Below the pieces are notes generated by a model. That model did not search any database. It was not told the DNA's origin and worked only from the letters and a program-made list of their open reading frames with translations. The position numbers and the translations under genes were made by a program. Shown here piece after piece: positions 7,010-16,183 of a stretch of 31,547 bases of DNA. The first letter of the stretch is position 1; each line of letters begins with the position of its first letter. Source of the stretch: Flavobacteriales bacterium UBA6165 (lineage in GTDB: Bacteria > Bacteroidota > Bacteroidia > Flavobacteriales_D > Crocinitomicaceae); the NCBI GenBank assembly GCA_002422285.1, contig DIUF01000111.1:20041-51587 (forward strand), written 5' to 3'.

Positions 7010-8002
7010 TTAGGAGTTGTAAGCCCATTTCAAGTAGATGGCCCCCCATGTGAATCCTCCACCAAATGCAGAAAGGATTATGTTATCTCCTTTTTTTAGT
7101 TGAGGCTCCCAGTCTGATAAACACAATGGAAGTGTTCCTGAGGTTGTATTCCCGTATTTTTCAATATTAATCATGACTTTATCAGAAGATAAGCCCATGC
7201 GTGATGCTGTTGCATCAATAATTCTTAAGTTCGCTTGGTGTGGCACCAACCAATGCACGTCGTCAGAGGAAAGATTGTTTTTTTCCATGATTTGTGCAGA
7301 AACATCAGCCATATTCGTTACCGCGAACTTAAAAACCTGTTTACCCTCTTGTTTGACAAAATGTAAGCGTTGATCAACGGTTTCGTGAGAAGCAGGCATT
7401 GCGCTACCTCCAGCGGGTTGATATAAAAACTGTCGACCAGAGCCATCACTATGAAGTATAGAGTCTATTATTCCTAGTCCTTCATGATTGGGCTCTAAAA
7501 GAACCGCGCCGCCACCATCACCAAAAATCACACAAGTTGTCCGATCTTGATAATCGATAATTGAACTCATTTTGTCGACACCAACGACGATCACCTTTTT
7601 GTATTTTCCAGTTTCAATAAATTGTGATGCTGTTGCCAAAGAATATAGGAATCCTGAACATGCTGCATTAACATCAAAACTCCAGGCGTTTTTTAATCCA
7701 ACTTTATCAGAAATAATGTTTGCTGTGCTAGGAAAAACTAAATCGGGAGTAACTGTTCCACAAATTAAAAGGTCTATATCTAAAGGATCAATCCCTTTTT
7801 TTTCGAGTAATTTTTGTACTGCAGCCGCACCCATATCTGAGGTGGTGCCATTACGCATAATGCGTCTTTCTTTGATACCAGTTCGAGATGTAATCCATTC
7901 GTCGGAGGTTTCGACAATCTTAGATAGGTCTTCATTGGTTACGATTTCCTCAGGTAAATAACCTTCAACGGCGGTAATGGCGGCAGTCATCTTTTGCATC
8001 AT
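7010..8002 (-). CDS. fabH: beta-ketoacyl-ACP synthase III
   Basis: This 330-residue protein condenses acetyl-CoA with malonyl-ACP to start fatty acid synthesis. The catalytic Cys115 lies in NAACSGFLY, His in WLVPHQANLRI, and Asn in EKYGNTTSGT, together the FabH triad. DEWITSRTGIKERRI is the usual N-terminal signature and the GGG near FGDGGGAVLL is conserved. The frame starts ATGATG and overlaps the plsX stop by 4 nt; Met4 (MTAAITAVEG) is an alternative start. Translational coupling to plsX links acyl-phosphate formation and chain initiation. Confidence 0.97.
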   Translation of the reverse strand: MMQKMTAAITAVEGYLPEEIVTNEDLSKIVETSDEWITSRTGIKERRIMRNGTTSDMGAAAVQKLLEKKGIDPLDIDLLICGTVTPDLVFPSTANIISDKVGLKNAWSFDVNAACSGFLYSLATASQFIETGKYKKVIVVGVDKMSSIIDYQDRTTCVIFGDGGGAVLLEPNHEGLGIIDSILHSDGSGRQFLYQPAGGSAMPASHETVDQRLHFVKQEGKQVFKFAVTNMADVSAQIMEKNNLSSDDVHWLVPHQANLRIIDATASRMGLSSDKVMINIEKYGNTTSGTLPLCLSDWEPQLKKGDNIILSAFGGGFTWGAIYLKWAYNS

Positions 8003-8937
8003 TCGAAAGCAGTTTTAATTTTGTTAGGCAAATTCGATTTTGCGACGCCTAAGGTATGTAAAATCATGTTATGAATGGCAATATCGTTAGAAATACCATG
8101 TCCAATCATAACAACCCCATTTACACCAAGAATAGGCGTGCCACCATAGTTTTCATAATTGAATCGATCGAAATAAGCGTCGTCTATTTTTCTCATTCGG
8201 GTCATTTTATAAAAGCCCTCGGCGGTTTTCAAAACAACATTTCCGGTAAAACCATCGCACACAATAACATCTGCGGCGTCAAAAAACAAATCGCGCCCTT
8301 CAACATTGCCAACAAAATTAATTTCGTCTGAATCCGCTAAAAGTTTGTGTGTATGTATGGTCAACAAATTCCCTTTTTCAGGTTCTTCGCCAATATTTAA
8401 GAGTCCAACGCGAGGATTGTCAATACCATATACATGTTTCATGTACAGTGAACCCAAAACAGCGAATTGATACAAAACGTCTGGTTTACAATCAGCATTA
8501 GAGCCTACATCTAATAAGATGGATTCCCCTCCACTTAGTTTTGGAAGCACTGATGTAATACAGGGCCTTATAACACCGGGCACTGCGTGAATTTTGTACA
8601 TGGAACCAACGAGCATGGCGCCAGTGTTTCCTGCCGACGCAAAACCATCAATATGTCCTTTTGACAATAAATCAAAACCTACAGCGATGCTGCTGTTGGG
8701 CTTTTGAGGGATTGCACGAGTTGGGTGGTCACTCATCGTGATTATGTCAGGGGCGTGCACTATTTTTACCCTATCTGTCGAACGGCCTAGTTTCTTGATT
8801 TCTGCCAAACAAAGGGCCTCATCTCCGATAAAAACCAAGGAGTCTTCTTGAGACATCTTATCTAAAGCTAAAAAAGCCCCAGAAACCGTGGCTTCTGGAG
8901 CGAAATCGCCGCCCATAATGTCAATTCCTATCTTCAT
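7999..8937 (-). CDS. plsX: phosphate acyltransferase
   Basis: This 312-residue protein makes acyl-phosphate from acyl-ACP for glycerophospholipid synthesis at the membrane. The start MKIGIDIMGGDFAPE, the ASAGNTGAML segment, LLDVGSNADCKPD, LLNIGEEPEKGN, VCDGFTGNVVLKT and FNYENYGGTPILGV are the conserved blocks of PlsX in order. The length is typical for Bacteroidota. It lies 22 nt downstream of rpmF and overlaps fabH. Confidence 0.97.
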   Translation of the reverse strand: MKIGIDIMGGDFAPEATVSGAFLALDKMSQEDSLVFIGDEALCLAEIKKLGRSTDRVKIVHAPDIITMSDHPTRAIPQKPNSSIAVGFDLLSKGHIDGFASAGNTGAMLVGSMYKIHAVPGVIRPCITSVLPKLSGGESILLDVGSNADCKPDVLYQFAVLGSLYMKHVYGIDNPRVGLLNIGEEPEKGNLLTIHTHKLLADSDEINFVGNVEGRDLFFDAADVIVCDGFTGNVVLKTAEGFYKMTRMRKIDDAYFDRFNYENYGGTPILGVNGVVMIGHGISNDIAIHNMILHTLGVAKSNLPNKIKTAFE

Positions 8938-8959
8938 GAGGAATTATCTTTTTCGCGAA

Positions 8960-9157
8960 TTACTCCGCAACTGCAACTTCTTTCTCCGCGATTACTCTTC
9001 CTTTGTAATAGAGTTTATCTTCGTGCCAGAACGCACGATGGAACAAATGTGCTTGACCTGTTGTTGGACATGTTGCCAAGTTAGCCGCAGTCGCTTTGAA
9101 GTGCGTTCTTCTTTTGTCTCTGCGCTGGGTCGAAGTTCTTCGTTTAGGATGTGCCAT
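8960..9157 (-). CDS. rpmF: 50S ribosomal protein bL32
   Basis: This 65-residue protein has the MAHPKRRTSTQRRDKRRTH start and the YYKGRVI region of bL32. The zinc-binding cysteines of some bL32 are largely missing: only one Cys (TCPTTG) is present, consistent with the zinc-free type recalled for Bacteroidota. The acidic tail EKEVAVAE is short. It sits between yceD and plsX, the widely conserved order that ties ribosome and lipid synthesis. Confidence 0.97.
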   Translation of the reverse strand: MAHPKRRTSTQRRDKRRTHFKATAANLATCPTTGQAHLFHRAFWHEDKLYYKGRVIAEKEVAVAE

Positions 9158-9217
9158 TTTACTGTATATTTAAAAATATTGTACTATTTAATTAAATTCA
9201 TCGAGAGGATTGAACAA

Positions 9218-9673
9218 TTAGTCAATTAAATACTGCTTCATGATTGCCACCATATCTTCGTTGCAATCACCATCTTCATGAACAATGCGGTTGGGTAACA
9301 ACACATGCACAAACTCATAAAAGTGATTAGCCAATTCCAATTGATAAGCCTCAGGGGGCAAAACAATTAGCTCCTCATTATCCGATTCTTCATGACCGAA
9401 TTTAAATATCAGTCGAAAATCTCCCTCGAGGTCTATTTCAAGGGGGTCATTACATCGATAACAAAGCGAATCAACAGTTCCGTGAACAACAAAATTTGTA
9501 ACCAACATGGTTTCACTTTTTCGCAAATCCATATCAATATTAATATCGCCTGATTCAATTAAACTATGTTCAAAACACTCAAAGAACGATTTGTCCAAGC
9601 TGAAAGAAAACTGGTGGTCACCATCTTTTAAGTTACTGAACACCATAGTATATTCTTGCAAACGTTTTTCCAC
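9218..9673 (-). CDS. DUF177/YceD family protein
   Basis: This 151-residue protein precedes rpmF, as YceD proteins do in most bacteria. The core SLCYRCNDPLEIDLEGDF carries the paired Cys of the family, and the acidic stretch ESDNEELIVL precedes the helical end. The frame begins with GTG 9673, 19 nt after the -7 element; an ATG at 9646 (MVFSNLKDGD) is an equally good start. YceD proteins have been linked to 23S rRNA accumulation in plants and E. coli; the molecular role is not settled. It is the first gene of the bL32/fatty acid operon. Confidence 0.9.
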   Translation of the reverse strand: MEKRLQEYTMVFSNLKDGDHQFSFSLDKSFFECFEHSLIESGDINIDMDLRKSETMLVTNFVVHGTVDSLCYRCNDPLEIDLEGDFRLIFKFGHEESDNEELIVLPPEAYQLELANHFYEFVHVLLPNRIVHEDGDCNEDMVAIMKQYLID

Positions 9674-9692
9674 TATCGAAAAAATTGGAGTG

Positions 9693-9722
9693 CAAAAGTA
9701 CTACAATTATTAACAATAACAA
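9693..9722 (-). promoter_or_regulatory. promoter of the yceD-rpmF-plsX-fabH-accBC operon
   Basis: On the minus strand TTG (9722-9720), exactly 19 nt, then TACTTTTG (9700-9693). This is a full match to the Bacteroidota sigma-A promoter TTG-N19-TAnnTTTG and the best promoter in the window. Confidence 0.85.
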
Positions 9723-9754
9723 TATTTTGTTGAAAAAACCATAAGTCAGGGTGT

Positions 9755-12700
9755 TTATTCAAGTACAAGATGAACAAAACCGTGATCTTGGTTTGGTTTA
9801 CCATCGCGAAGAAGGCCTTTTACATGATAAAAATAGACGCCTTCAGACGCCATGTCTCCATTTTGCGTTTTTCCGTCCCAAAGGTAGTTGTCGTTGATAA
9901 CATATGTTTTACTTACTTCATTCCCCCAACGGTTTAGAATAACAACTTCATACTCTTTGTAAGCATTAGCAACAAACACAAAAAAATCATTAACTCCGTC
10001 TCCATTTGGAGTGAATACATTGGGATATTCAAGGTCTGTGGTAACAATAATTGATATAGAGGCGGAGTCGACACAGCCCAACGAATCGGTTACCACTAGA
10101 GTAATTATTATATTCCCTGATTCGTCAGTGAGATAGTTGTATTGCGCAGACTGATTGTTGAAATTATTACTACCAATAGTCCAATTATTATTGACAATAC
10201 CACCAATACCACCAGACGACTCATTAACAATTAACACCGGAACACCCCAATTCAATTCAGTTGGTGTAGCATAAAAAGAGGCAACAAGATTGCCAAAAAA
10301 GACAGTAATCGTGTCTAAATAATATGTTACTGCACAATTATTGGCATCAGTAATAATTACATAGGGGGCATATACTCCAGCGGCCGGAAAAATATATTCT
10401 CCACCAGAGATTGAATTGAAACTGGTGCTGTTTCCTGGAAACCATTCTATTTGGCTAACATTGTTTATGAAGACAACTTCAAACAAATAATTTGGGTCAC
10501 AGAGAGAATTTACAGGTTGCCAACTAAATTCGCCTGAAGGGCCATTGATTGTTAAAAAGTCGTCATATGTGATATTGCTTTGACAGCCATATTCGTCCTC
10601 TATAAATAATGATGCTGTATATACACCAGCAAATACATACGTGTTATTTGGGTTTTGAAGAGTGGAGGTTTTGCCATCACCAAAAATCCAATTCCAAGAG
10701 GTAATTTCTCCAACAGATTCAGACAAGTCGGTAAACATACCAAACACAGGTGGGCAAGTAAAATTACCGTTTTCATCGGTGTTTGCTCCAATCAAGTTAT
10801 AAGAGAAGTTTGCAAAAGGAGAAGAAACCAGCAAAGGTAAGATAAACGTACTTGTGCAGCCATTGGCGTCGGACACAACTAATGTTATTTCATCATTATA
10901 AGACGTTATTTCTGGGTTAAAAGGATGAGTTATGGTTATTGTAGGATTGATTTCATTAGAAATTTGAGATCCATTCCAATACCAAGAAGCAGCACTGAAG
11001 TTTACAGATAAATTTAAAGGCTGAAAAGAGGAATTGTTGCAAATAACAGAGGGCATTTCAAAATTGGCTAGGGGCTCTTCAACAGTAAAAGATTGAGAAT
11101 AGGAATCGGCGCAGCCTAAAGCATCAGTAATTGTGAGCATTACAGAATAATCGCCTATGCTTTGAATATTAGAAACAAAAGTGGGGTTGCCATTGCCAAC
11201 TATAGGGGTGTCCCCATTAAAACTCCACAAATAATTGATAATCGGAACACCACTTATAGATTGACTAGCGTCAGTAAAAATTATAGGACTGGGAACACAG
11301 GAAAGGATGTTTATGTCTCCGACCATAGCGCTTGGAAGGGCCGTAGCCATTATGTTTTGAGTTGCAATTGCCTCACATCCCAAAAAATTTGTTGCCCCAA
11401 CAGTTATTTGGTGTATTCCCGTTTCGTTAAATGTATAGCTGAAGGGGTTTGTTATATTGCCAATTAGGGAGTTTCCTAATGGAATACTTTGATCAATTAA
11501 ATAATAATAGAAAAAAGGAGCAAAATCACTTATGGATGTATAATTCCATTGAAAATTGATAGGAGCGCCAACACAAATGGAGTCATTATCCAAAAGTAAA
11601 TTAAGAGAAAAGAAGTTCAAATTGAGGGTTTGAGACAATGAGTCAACGCAGCCATTATCATGATTCCAGATAACTTGTTGTATAACATATTGGCCATAGG
11701 CATTATAAGTGTGATTGAAGGATTGATTATTGTTTTGCCATGCTTGAGAAGAATTATAACTAATACTTGTACCGTCACCTAAGGTCCATAAAACACTAAC
11801 ATTGTCATCTTCTTGCCCCAAAATTGAGTTTTCACTAATTGTTATTTCGACAGGAATCTGAGGATTACACAATATTGATGGGGCACTAAATTGTACAAGA
11901 GGGCCCCAGACATAGACGGCATTTTCAATAACTAATGTATCAGGACATCCTCTAAAATAAACAATTAGAGTTATATCAAGAGCGCCAGTATCTGTAATTG
12001 GAACACCATTGGGCTCAAACTCATAATAAGGGCCTTGAGACCCAATGTACCATTCGTATTCAAAATCTGAAGGTGTCGAAGGAACTGAAACCCAACTCTG
12101 ATTGATAAAACTGAGTGTTTGTCGCGCGCAAATAGTGTCTGGTTGAACAGTAAATAATGCTGTAGGGGGAACACCAACTTCTATAACACTAATGCTGTCT
12201 AACGTTTTTGTGCATCCGTTGGCTGTAGACACCGTTAGAGACACGGTATAAACGCCTTCATTATAAAACTGAGTTGGTGGATTTTGAAGACTTGATGTTT
12301 GACCATTTCCAAAATTCCACACCCATGAATTAATTGGAAAACCAGGAATTGGGCTTGAAGAGAGGTTGGTGAAGTTAACGGGAAGAATTTCGCACCCATC
12401 GTTTTGATCAACACTGAATAAAGGAAAAAGATTATATATGGTGATTAAATTAGGATATGCTTGCCCACTAACACAACCGTTAGCATCCGTAGAATATAAA
12501 TAGACATCAAAGGATTGACTAGTTGTGTTTTCTGGTATGCTGTAGCTTTGTTGAGGAGGGGTTGTTCCTTGAAAACTACTTCCGTTACCAAAGCTCCAGG
12601 AAAAATCACCCTGAAACCCACTTGTATTGGTAAAGTTTATCATTGACGGATTACAACCAACGGTTATTGATGGGCTTAATGAAGGGGTTTGTGGATTTAC

Positions 12701-13498
12701 TACAGTGATGGTCTGTGATGCTTGACCATTACAACCAATACTTGTGTTTTGACTATTTAGGGTTACCGTATATGACCCGGGAGAATTATATACAGCTGAC
12801 GGGTTTGCTCCATTTGATGTTTGACCATTTCCAAAGTTCCAATTATAGATATTTGTTCCGGGTGAACAAGTATTGGTGAAGTTCACAGCAGTACCAACAC
12901 AGACTGTTTGGGGACTATAGGTAAATCCTGCGGAATAGTTAAAAATATTAATGGTTTGAGTAGTACTATTTACACACCCCGTTGATGTATTGGTAACGGT
13001 TAGAGAGATATTATAAGAACCCTCTGAAGTATATAGAATGTTTTGAGGGCTTTGAACAGAGCTCGTTTGGCCATTACCAAAAGCCCACAGATATGTAACT
13101 CCGCTCGATGGGTTTACATTTTGAAGATTGATAGAAGCAGGTAAAGAACACGGGGGATTAGAAAAAGAAAATGAAGGTTGTGGCAAAGGGTTAATTAAGA
13201 TGTAATTGGACTTTACTTCAGACAATGCGGAAACACCATTATTAGCGGTTAATATTACAGTGTAGTTACCAGGGGCGTTGTACGTGTGTGTTGGATTTTG
13301 AAGAGTACTCGAATTGCCATCGCCAAAATCCCAAACCCAAGAAACAATACCACTTGGAGAAGAGCTTAAGTCTGTGAAGTTAATGGGTTGACCAACGCAG
13401 GCGACGACAGGACTTGCAGAAAAATTTACTATAAATTGAGCCGAAACGAATTTGCTGCAAAGCAGTAGAAAACAGAACAACACAGTGAATTGTTTCAT
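9755..13498 (-). CDS. multi-PKD surface protein, gliding-type C-terminal domain
   Basis: This 1247-residue protein has the signal peptide MKQFTVLFCFLLLCSKFVSA. It then carries a long run of PKD-like Ig folds, each about 85-110 residues. The clearest show the WxFGDG/FGNG signature: WVWDFGDGNSS near 56, then YLWAFGNG, YNWNFGNG, FSWSFGNG, WVWNFGNG, VLWTLGDG, and WNWIFGDG near the end. The last 90 residues are the gliding-associated type B T9SS domain: YPNVFTPNGDGVND, VILNRWGNEV, LWDGKTQNG, GVYFYHVKG. It is predicted to be secreted and held at the cell surface, for adhesion, gliding or polymer binding. The ligand is unknown. It lies 87 nt after pdxA with no clear promoter or terminator between, so it may ride on the pdxA transcript. 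Confidence 0.92.
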   Translation of the reverse strand: MKQFTVLFCFLLLCSKFVSAQFIVNFSASPVVACVGQPINFTDLSSSPSGIVSWVWDFGDGNSSTLQNPTHTYNAPGNYTVILTANNGVSALSEVKSNYILINPLPQPSFSFSNPPCSLPASINLQNVNPSSGVTYLWAFGNGQTSSVQSPQNILYTSEGSYNISLTVTNTSTGCVNSTTQTINIFNYSAGFTYSPQTVCVGTAVNFTNTCSPGTNIYNWNFGNGQTSNGANPSAVYNSPGSYTVTLNSQNTSIGCNGQASQTITVVNPQTPSLSPSITVGCNPSMINFTNTSGFQGDFSWSFGNGSSFQGTTPPQQSYSIPENTTSQSFDVYLYSTDANGCVSGQAYPNLITIYNLFPLFSVDQNDGCEILPVNFTNLSSSPIPGFPINSWVWNFGNGQTSSLQNPPTQFYNEGVYTVSLTVSTANGCTKTLDSISVIEVGVPPTALFTVQPDTICARQTLSFINQSWVSVPSTPSDFEYEWYIGSQGPYYEFEPNGVPITDTGALDITLIVYFRGCPDTLVIENAVYVWGPLVQFSAPSILCNPQIPVEITISENSILGQEDDNVSVLWTLGDGTSISYNSSQAWQNNNQSFNHTYNAYGQYVIQQVIWNHDNGCVDSLSQTLNLNFFSLNLLLDNDSICVGAPINFQWNYTSISDFAPFFYYYLIDQSIPLGNSLIGNITNPFSYTFNETGIHQITVGATNFLGCEAIATQNIMATALPSAMVGDINILSCVPSPIIFTDASQSISGVPIINYLWSFNGDTPIVGNGNPTFVSNIQSIGDYSVMLTITDALGCADSYSQSFTVEEPLANFEMPSVICNNSSFQPLNLSVNFSAASWYWNGSQISNEINPTITITHPFNPEITSYNDEITLVVSDANGCTSTFILPLLVSSPFANFSYNLIGANTDENGNFTCPPVFGMFTDLSESVGEITSWNWIFGDGKTSTLQNPNNTYVFAGVYTASLFIEDEYGCQSNITYDDFLTINGPSGEFSWQPVNSLCDPNYLFEVVFINNVSQIEWFPGNSTSFNSISGGEYIFPAAGVYAPYVIITDANNCAVTYYLDTITVFFGNLVASFYATPTELNWGVPVLIVNESSGGIGGIVNNNWTIGSNNFNNQSAQYNYLTDESGNIIITLVVTDSLGCVDSASISIIVTTDLEYPNVFTPNGDGVNDFFVFVANAYKEYEVVILNRWGNEVSKTYVINDNYLWDGKTQNGDMASEGVYFYHVKGLLRDGKPNQDHGFVHLVLE

Positions 13499-13585
13499 GG
13501 GGCAAATGAATTAGTTAAAACAAAAACACATTTAGTTATAGATTTTCTAGACACGAAGTTAAATTAAAAAAACTAAAGCCAAAAG

Positions 13586-14632
13586 TTATTCTTTCTTTTT
13601 GTCCTGAATTTGAAGTGGATTGGAGTTGATTTCTTTATGAAACAGGCGATTTATAAAAACATCCATTGCTAAATATATGGCGTTGCGCATAGATTGCTCA
13701 CTGGCTTTATTTTGTCCTGCTATATCGAAAGCCGTTCCATGGTCGGGAGAAGTGCGTACAATTGGTAGTCCAGCAGTGAAATTTACGCCCGTGTCAAACG
13801 CCAGAGCCTTGAATGGACCGAGACCCTGATCGTGGTACATGGCCACAACTGCGTCGAATTGATGCATTGCTGTTGACCCAAAAAAACCATCAGATGGATA
13901 GGGGCCAAAAACCAAGAGGTCTTTAGTTTTGAGTTCATTTAGGGCGGGAATGATGATGTCTATTTCCTCTTTCCCCAAAGTTCCTTTTTCACCGGCATGT
14001 GGATTCAAGCCCAAAACGGCAATTTTTGGTCGGATAATCTTGAAGTCTTTTTTCAAAGATGATTCAACAGCCAATACTTTGTTTACGATTTTCTCTTTGG
14101 TTAATTGAGAAACAGCGTCTTTTAAACTCAAATGAGCTGATACCAATGCCACACGCAAGTTGTCGGACACCATCATCATCAAAGCCTCTTTTTCATTGGC
14201 CATAGCGGCTAAATATTCTGTATGACCAGGAAACTGAAAACCAGCATTTTGAATGTTTTCTTTGGATATCGGCGCTGTAACCAATACATCTATTTTGCCA
14301 GCAGCCAGATCCTTTGTGGCTTCTTCTAAGGCTTTATATGCACATTGACCACCATGGAGGGTTTGTTTTCCGAATTCAACAGGCACTTCGTCCGACCAAC
14401 AATTAATTACGTTTATCTTTTTGGGGTCGGGCTTTTCGTTGTCTTTGATGGATTGGTAAGCAAATTCACCCTCAATGGTTTTATTGTGCGCAGCCAAAAC
14501 TTTGGTTGAACCATATATAATTATGGTGCAGTTGGTCAAAATTCGGTTGTCTTGCAGCGCTTTTATTACCACTTCTGGCCCGATGCCGTTGATGTCTCCA
14601 AGTGTAATGCCTATTTTGATTTGTTGTGTCAT
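13586..14632 (-). CDS. pdxA: 4-hydroxythreonine-4-phosphate dehydrogenase
   Basis: This 348-residue NAD-dependent enzyme of the DXP-dependent pyridoxal phosphate pathway has the family hallmarks. They are the N-terminal GITLGDINGIGPEVVIKAL, VTAPISKENIQNAGF, the metal-ligand His in FPGHTEYLA, LGLNPHAGEKG, MYHDQGLGPFKALAF with the second metal His, and TSPDHGTAFDIAG with the third. The charged tail (NPLQIQDKKKE) is extra. It has its own -7 element upstream and lies downstream of the FAD oxidoreductase on the same strand. Confidence 0.96.
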   Translation of the reverse strand: MTQQIKIGITLGDINGIGPEVVIKALQDNRILTNCTIIIYGSTKVLAAHNKTIEGEFAYQSIKDNEKPDPKKINVINCWSDEVPVEFGKQTLHGGQCAYKALEEATKDLAAGKIDVLVTAPISKENIQNAGFQFPGHTEYLAAMANEKEALMMMVSDNLRVALVSAHLSLKDAVSQLTKEKIVNKVLAVESSLKKDFKIIRPKIAVLGLNPHAGEKGTLGKEEIDIIIPALNELKTKDLLVFGPYPSDGFFGSTAMHQFDAVVAMYHDQGLGPFKALAFDTGVNFTAGLPIVRTSPDHGTAFDIAGQNKASEQSMRNAIYLAMDVFINRLFHKEINSNPLQIQDKKKE

Positions 14633-14654
14633 GTCTATTGATAAATTGAATTCA

Positions 14655-14662
14655 CAAATGTA
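14655..14662 (-). promoter_or_regulatory. -7 element TACATTTG before pdxA
   Basis: On the minus strand TACATTTG matches TAnnTTTG, 22 nt before the pdxA ATG. No TTG lies at the -33 distance (CTG is there). Confidence 0.5.
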
Positions 14663-14684
14663 ACATAAACAAGCACAGAAACAG

Positions 14685-15713
14685 CTAAAGCACCTTGAAG
14701 CGTTTTAAATCCACCTCTTCTAGCAAGGTTTTTCCATTGAAAATATGGGCGCACAGCTCTTGAACACACCACGGAGCCAAGAGATAACCTTTTGTTCCTA
14801 AACCATTCAAAATGAATTGCTTTTTTGATTCGGGGTGCTCGCCAAGAATCGGTCGCCTATCTGGACTTGTGGGTCGAATGCCTGCGTGTTGGTCAACAAC
14901 ATGAAAAGGAATATTGATTAGACTTTTGAGTTTTTCGCTGATTTCCTGTTTAGCTTCCTCTGTTGTGTGGAGTGTTGTGTTTTCCCATTCATAAGTGGCA
15001 CCAACGCGGAATTTTTCATCACCGATGGGGAGCATGAAGCATTTTCTGTTGAGCAATTCATCCGCTTTCACACCTGGAATTTGAACGGTTAAAATCTGAC
15101 CTTTTGTGGTTTGCACAGGGAGATTTTTAAACAGCGGATTATCGGCATTCTGATAGCCTTGGCAATAAATCACACCATCAATTTTTCCTGCATCAAGGTC
15201 AGCTTGAAGCGCAAAATAATCAGCGGCGCCTTGGGACAGTTTGCCTTCTTGTTCAAAATAATTTCTAGACGCCCTTAAAAAGCTTTGCACATCAATATTG
15301 TGAACCTGCTTCACCAATCCAAATCCAAAGGTGTTGTTGGTATATTCTGGACAAGAATCAGATTCTGGATATTTGCCGATATATTTTGAAAAATCATCCC
15401 GTTTGGTTTTATCTTCCCAAAATCCCGCTTCTTGTTCGCTCGAATAAAGTCGACGCATCGATTTGGTGTGGAAAAATGAAGCCCCAAGCTTTTGCTCCAA
15501 CTGTTGATACGTTTCTATAGCTAAATTCCAGCAATCATCGAGCATCCAAGATTTTGTAAGCCTTCGAAAAACAACCGGATTCATAATGCCAGCAGCAATA
15601 GCTGAGCTGTGGTTTACACCTGTATCAATGACGTGAAAATCCACACCGCGTCGCTCCAATTCAAACGCCAAAAGCGTACCCGCAACTCCTTGTCCAACGA
15701 TGATAAATTTCAT
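14685..15713 (-). CDS. FAD-dependent oxidoreductase (DadA/MnmC-C-like)
   Basis: This 342-residue protein opens with the dinucleotide-binding MKFIIVGQGVAGTLLAFELE (GxGxxG) and ends with GIRPTSPDRRPILGEHP followed by LNGLGTKGYLLAPW. That is the glycine-oxidase/D-amino-acid-dehydrogenase fold also found in the FAD half of MnmC. FRVGATYEWENT is the typical middle segment. It probably oxidises an amine or amino acid in the cytoplasm; the substrate is unknown. There is no membrane segment. A weak -7 (TACCTTCG) lies upstream. Confidence 0.85.
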   Translation of the reverse strand: MKFIIVGQGVAGTLLAFELERRGVDFHVIDTGVNHSSAIAAGIMNPVVFRRLTKSWMLDDCWNLAIETYQQLEQKLGASFFHTKSMRRLYSSEQEAGFWEDKTKRDDFSKYIGKYPESDSCPEYTNNTFGFGLVKQVHNIDVQSFLRASRNYFEQEGKLSQGAADYFALQADLDAGKIDGVIYCQGYQNADNPLFKNLPVQTTKGQILTVQIPGVKADELLNRKCFMLPIGDEKFRVGATYEWENTTLHTTEEAKQEISEKLKSLINIPFHVVDQHAGIRPTSPDRRPILGEHPESKKQFILNGLGTKGYLLAPWCVQELCAHIFNGKTLLEEVDLKRFKVL

Positions 15714-15743
15714 AGATATTATTTGCGACGAAGGTAGGGAAGA

Positions 15744-15807
15744 TTTGGGTTATGTGATTTAGTTTTTGGGTGATGAGTTATTTGGTTATGGTTGATAGGC
15801 TATTTGG
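15744..15807. repeat. 22-bp-period repeats, downstream side of four-helix gene
   Basis: Two 22-bp units at 15764-15785 and 15786-15807 both end TATTTGG and share GATGAGTT/GTTGATAGG-like cores. A more degenerate unit beginning TTTGGGT at 15744 precedes them. On the minus strand they read CCAAATA...TCACCCAAAA, similar in word content to the plus-strand 22-bp units at 16490-16548. Confidence 0.55.
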
Positions 15808-15919
15808 TTGTTATTTTTTGATTTTGCTTTTGGCAATATTTTCTTGTGTGGTTTTTACAATTTTTGTAAGGATGTTTACGATGCTTTCACATTCTCTTTC
15901 TTCATCATCGAGATTTAAA

Positions 15920-16183
15920 ACCTGAGTTCGACAAATATTTCGGTCTCAGACCGCTTGTAAATAGTCAGATTCAACTAAATCGAACGAGGCATAGTGCACT
16001 ATGTTGATCGAGATTTAGGCAGAAGATGGCTGTTTAGTAGCGGAAATAAGAATAGGCTTTTAATTTTAACTCATCTGATTGTCGTTGTGTTTACTCGATT
16101 TAGCTCGCTAAACTTTCGTAAACACGCCTAAATCAGCAGGTTAAAATTAAATCTGAACCTTGAAATATTAGTCGAACTCAGGT
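15920..16183. mobile_element. 264-bp MITE-like element, TIRs and 5-bp target duplication
   Basis: Both ends read ACCTGAGTTCGAC inward (15920-15932 and, inverted, 16183-16171). The identity continues for AATATTTC after one mismatch, so the terminal inverted repeats are 22 bp with one difference. TTAAA at 15915-15919 and 16184-16188 is the target duplication. The interrupted four-helix gene gives an independent proof of both borders. There is no ORF of useful length, so the element is non-autonomous. Inside are a large palindrome (16059-16151) and a perfect 14-bp palindrome CATAGTGCACTATG at 15990-16003. Confidence 0.88.
16059..16151. repeat. large internal palindrome of the MITE
   Basis: Nested inverted pairs share one centre near 16105. 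They are TTTAATTTTAAC (16059-16070) with GTTAAAATTAAA (16140-16151), CTGAT with ATCAG, GTGTTTAC (16087-16094) with GTAAACAC (16118-16125), and TTTAGC with GCTAAA. It could fold as a long hairpin in DNA or RNA. Confidence 0.8.

Noticed and set aside
15920..16183. Transposase or coding content in the element
   Set aside because: 264 bp with stops in all frames and no recognisable peptide.
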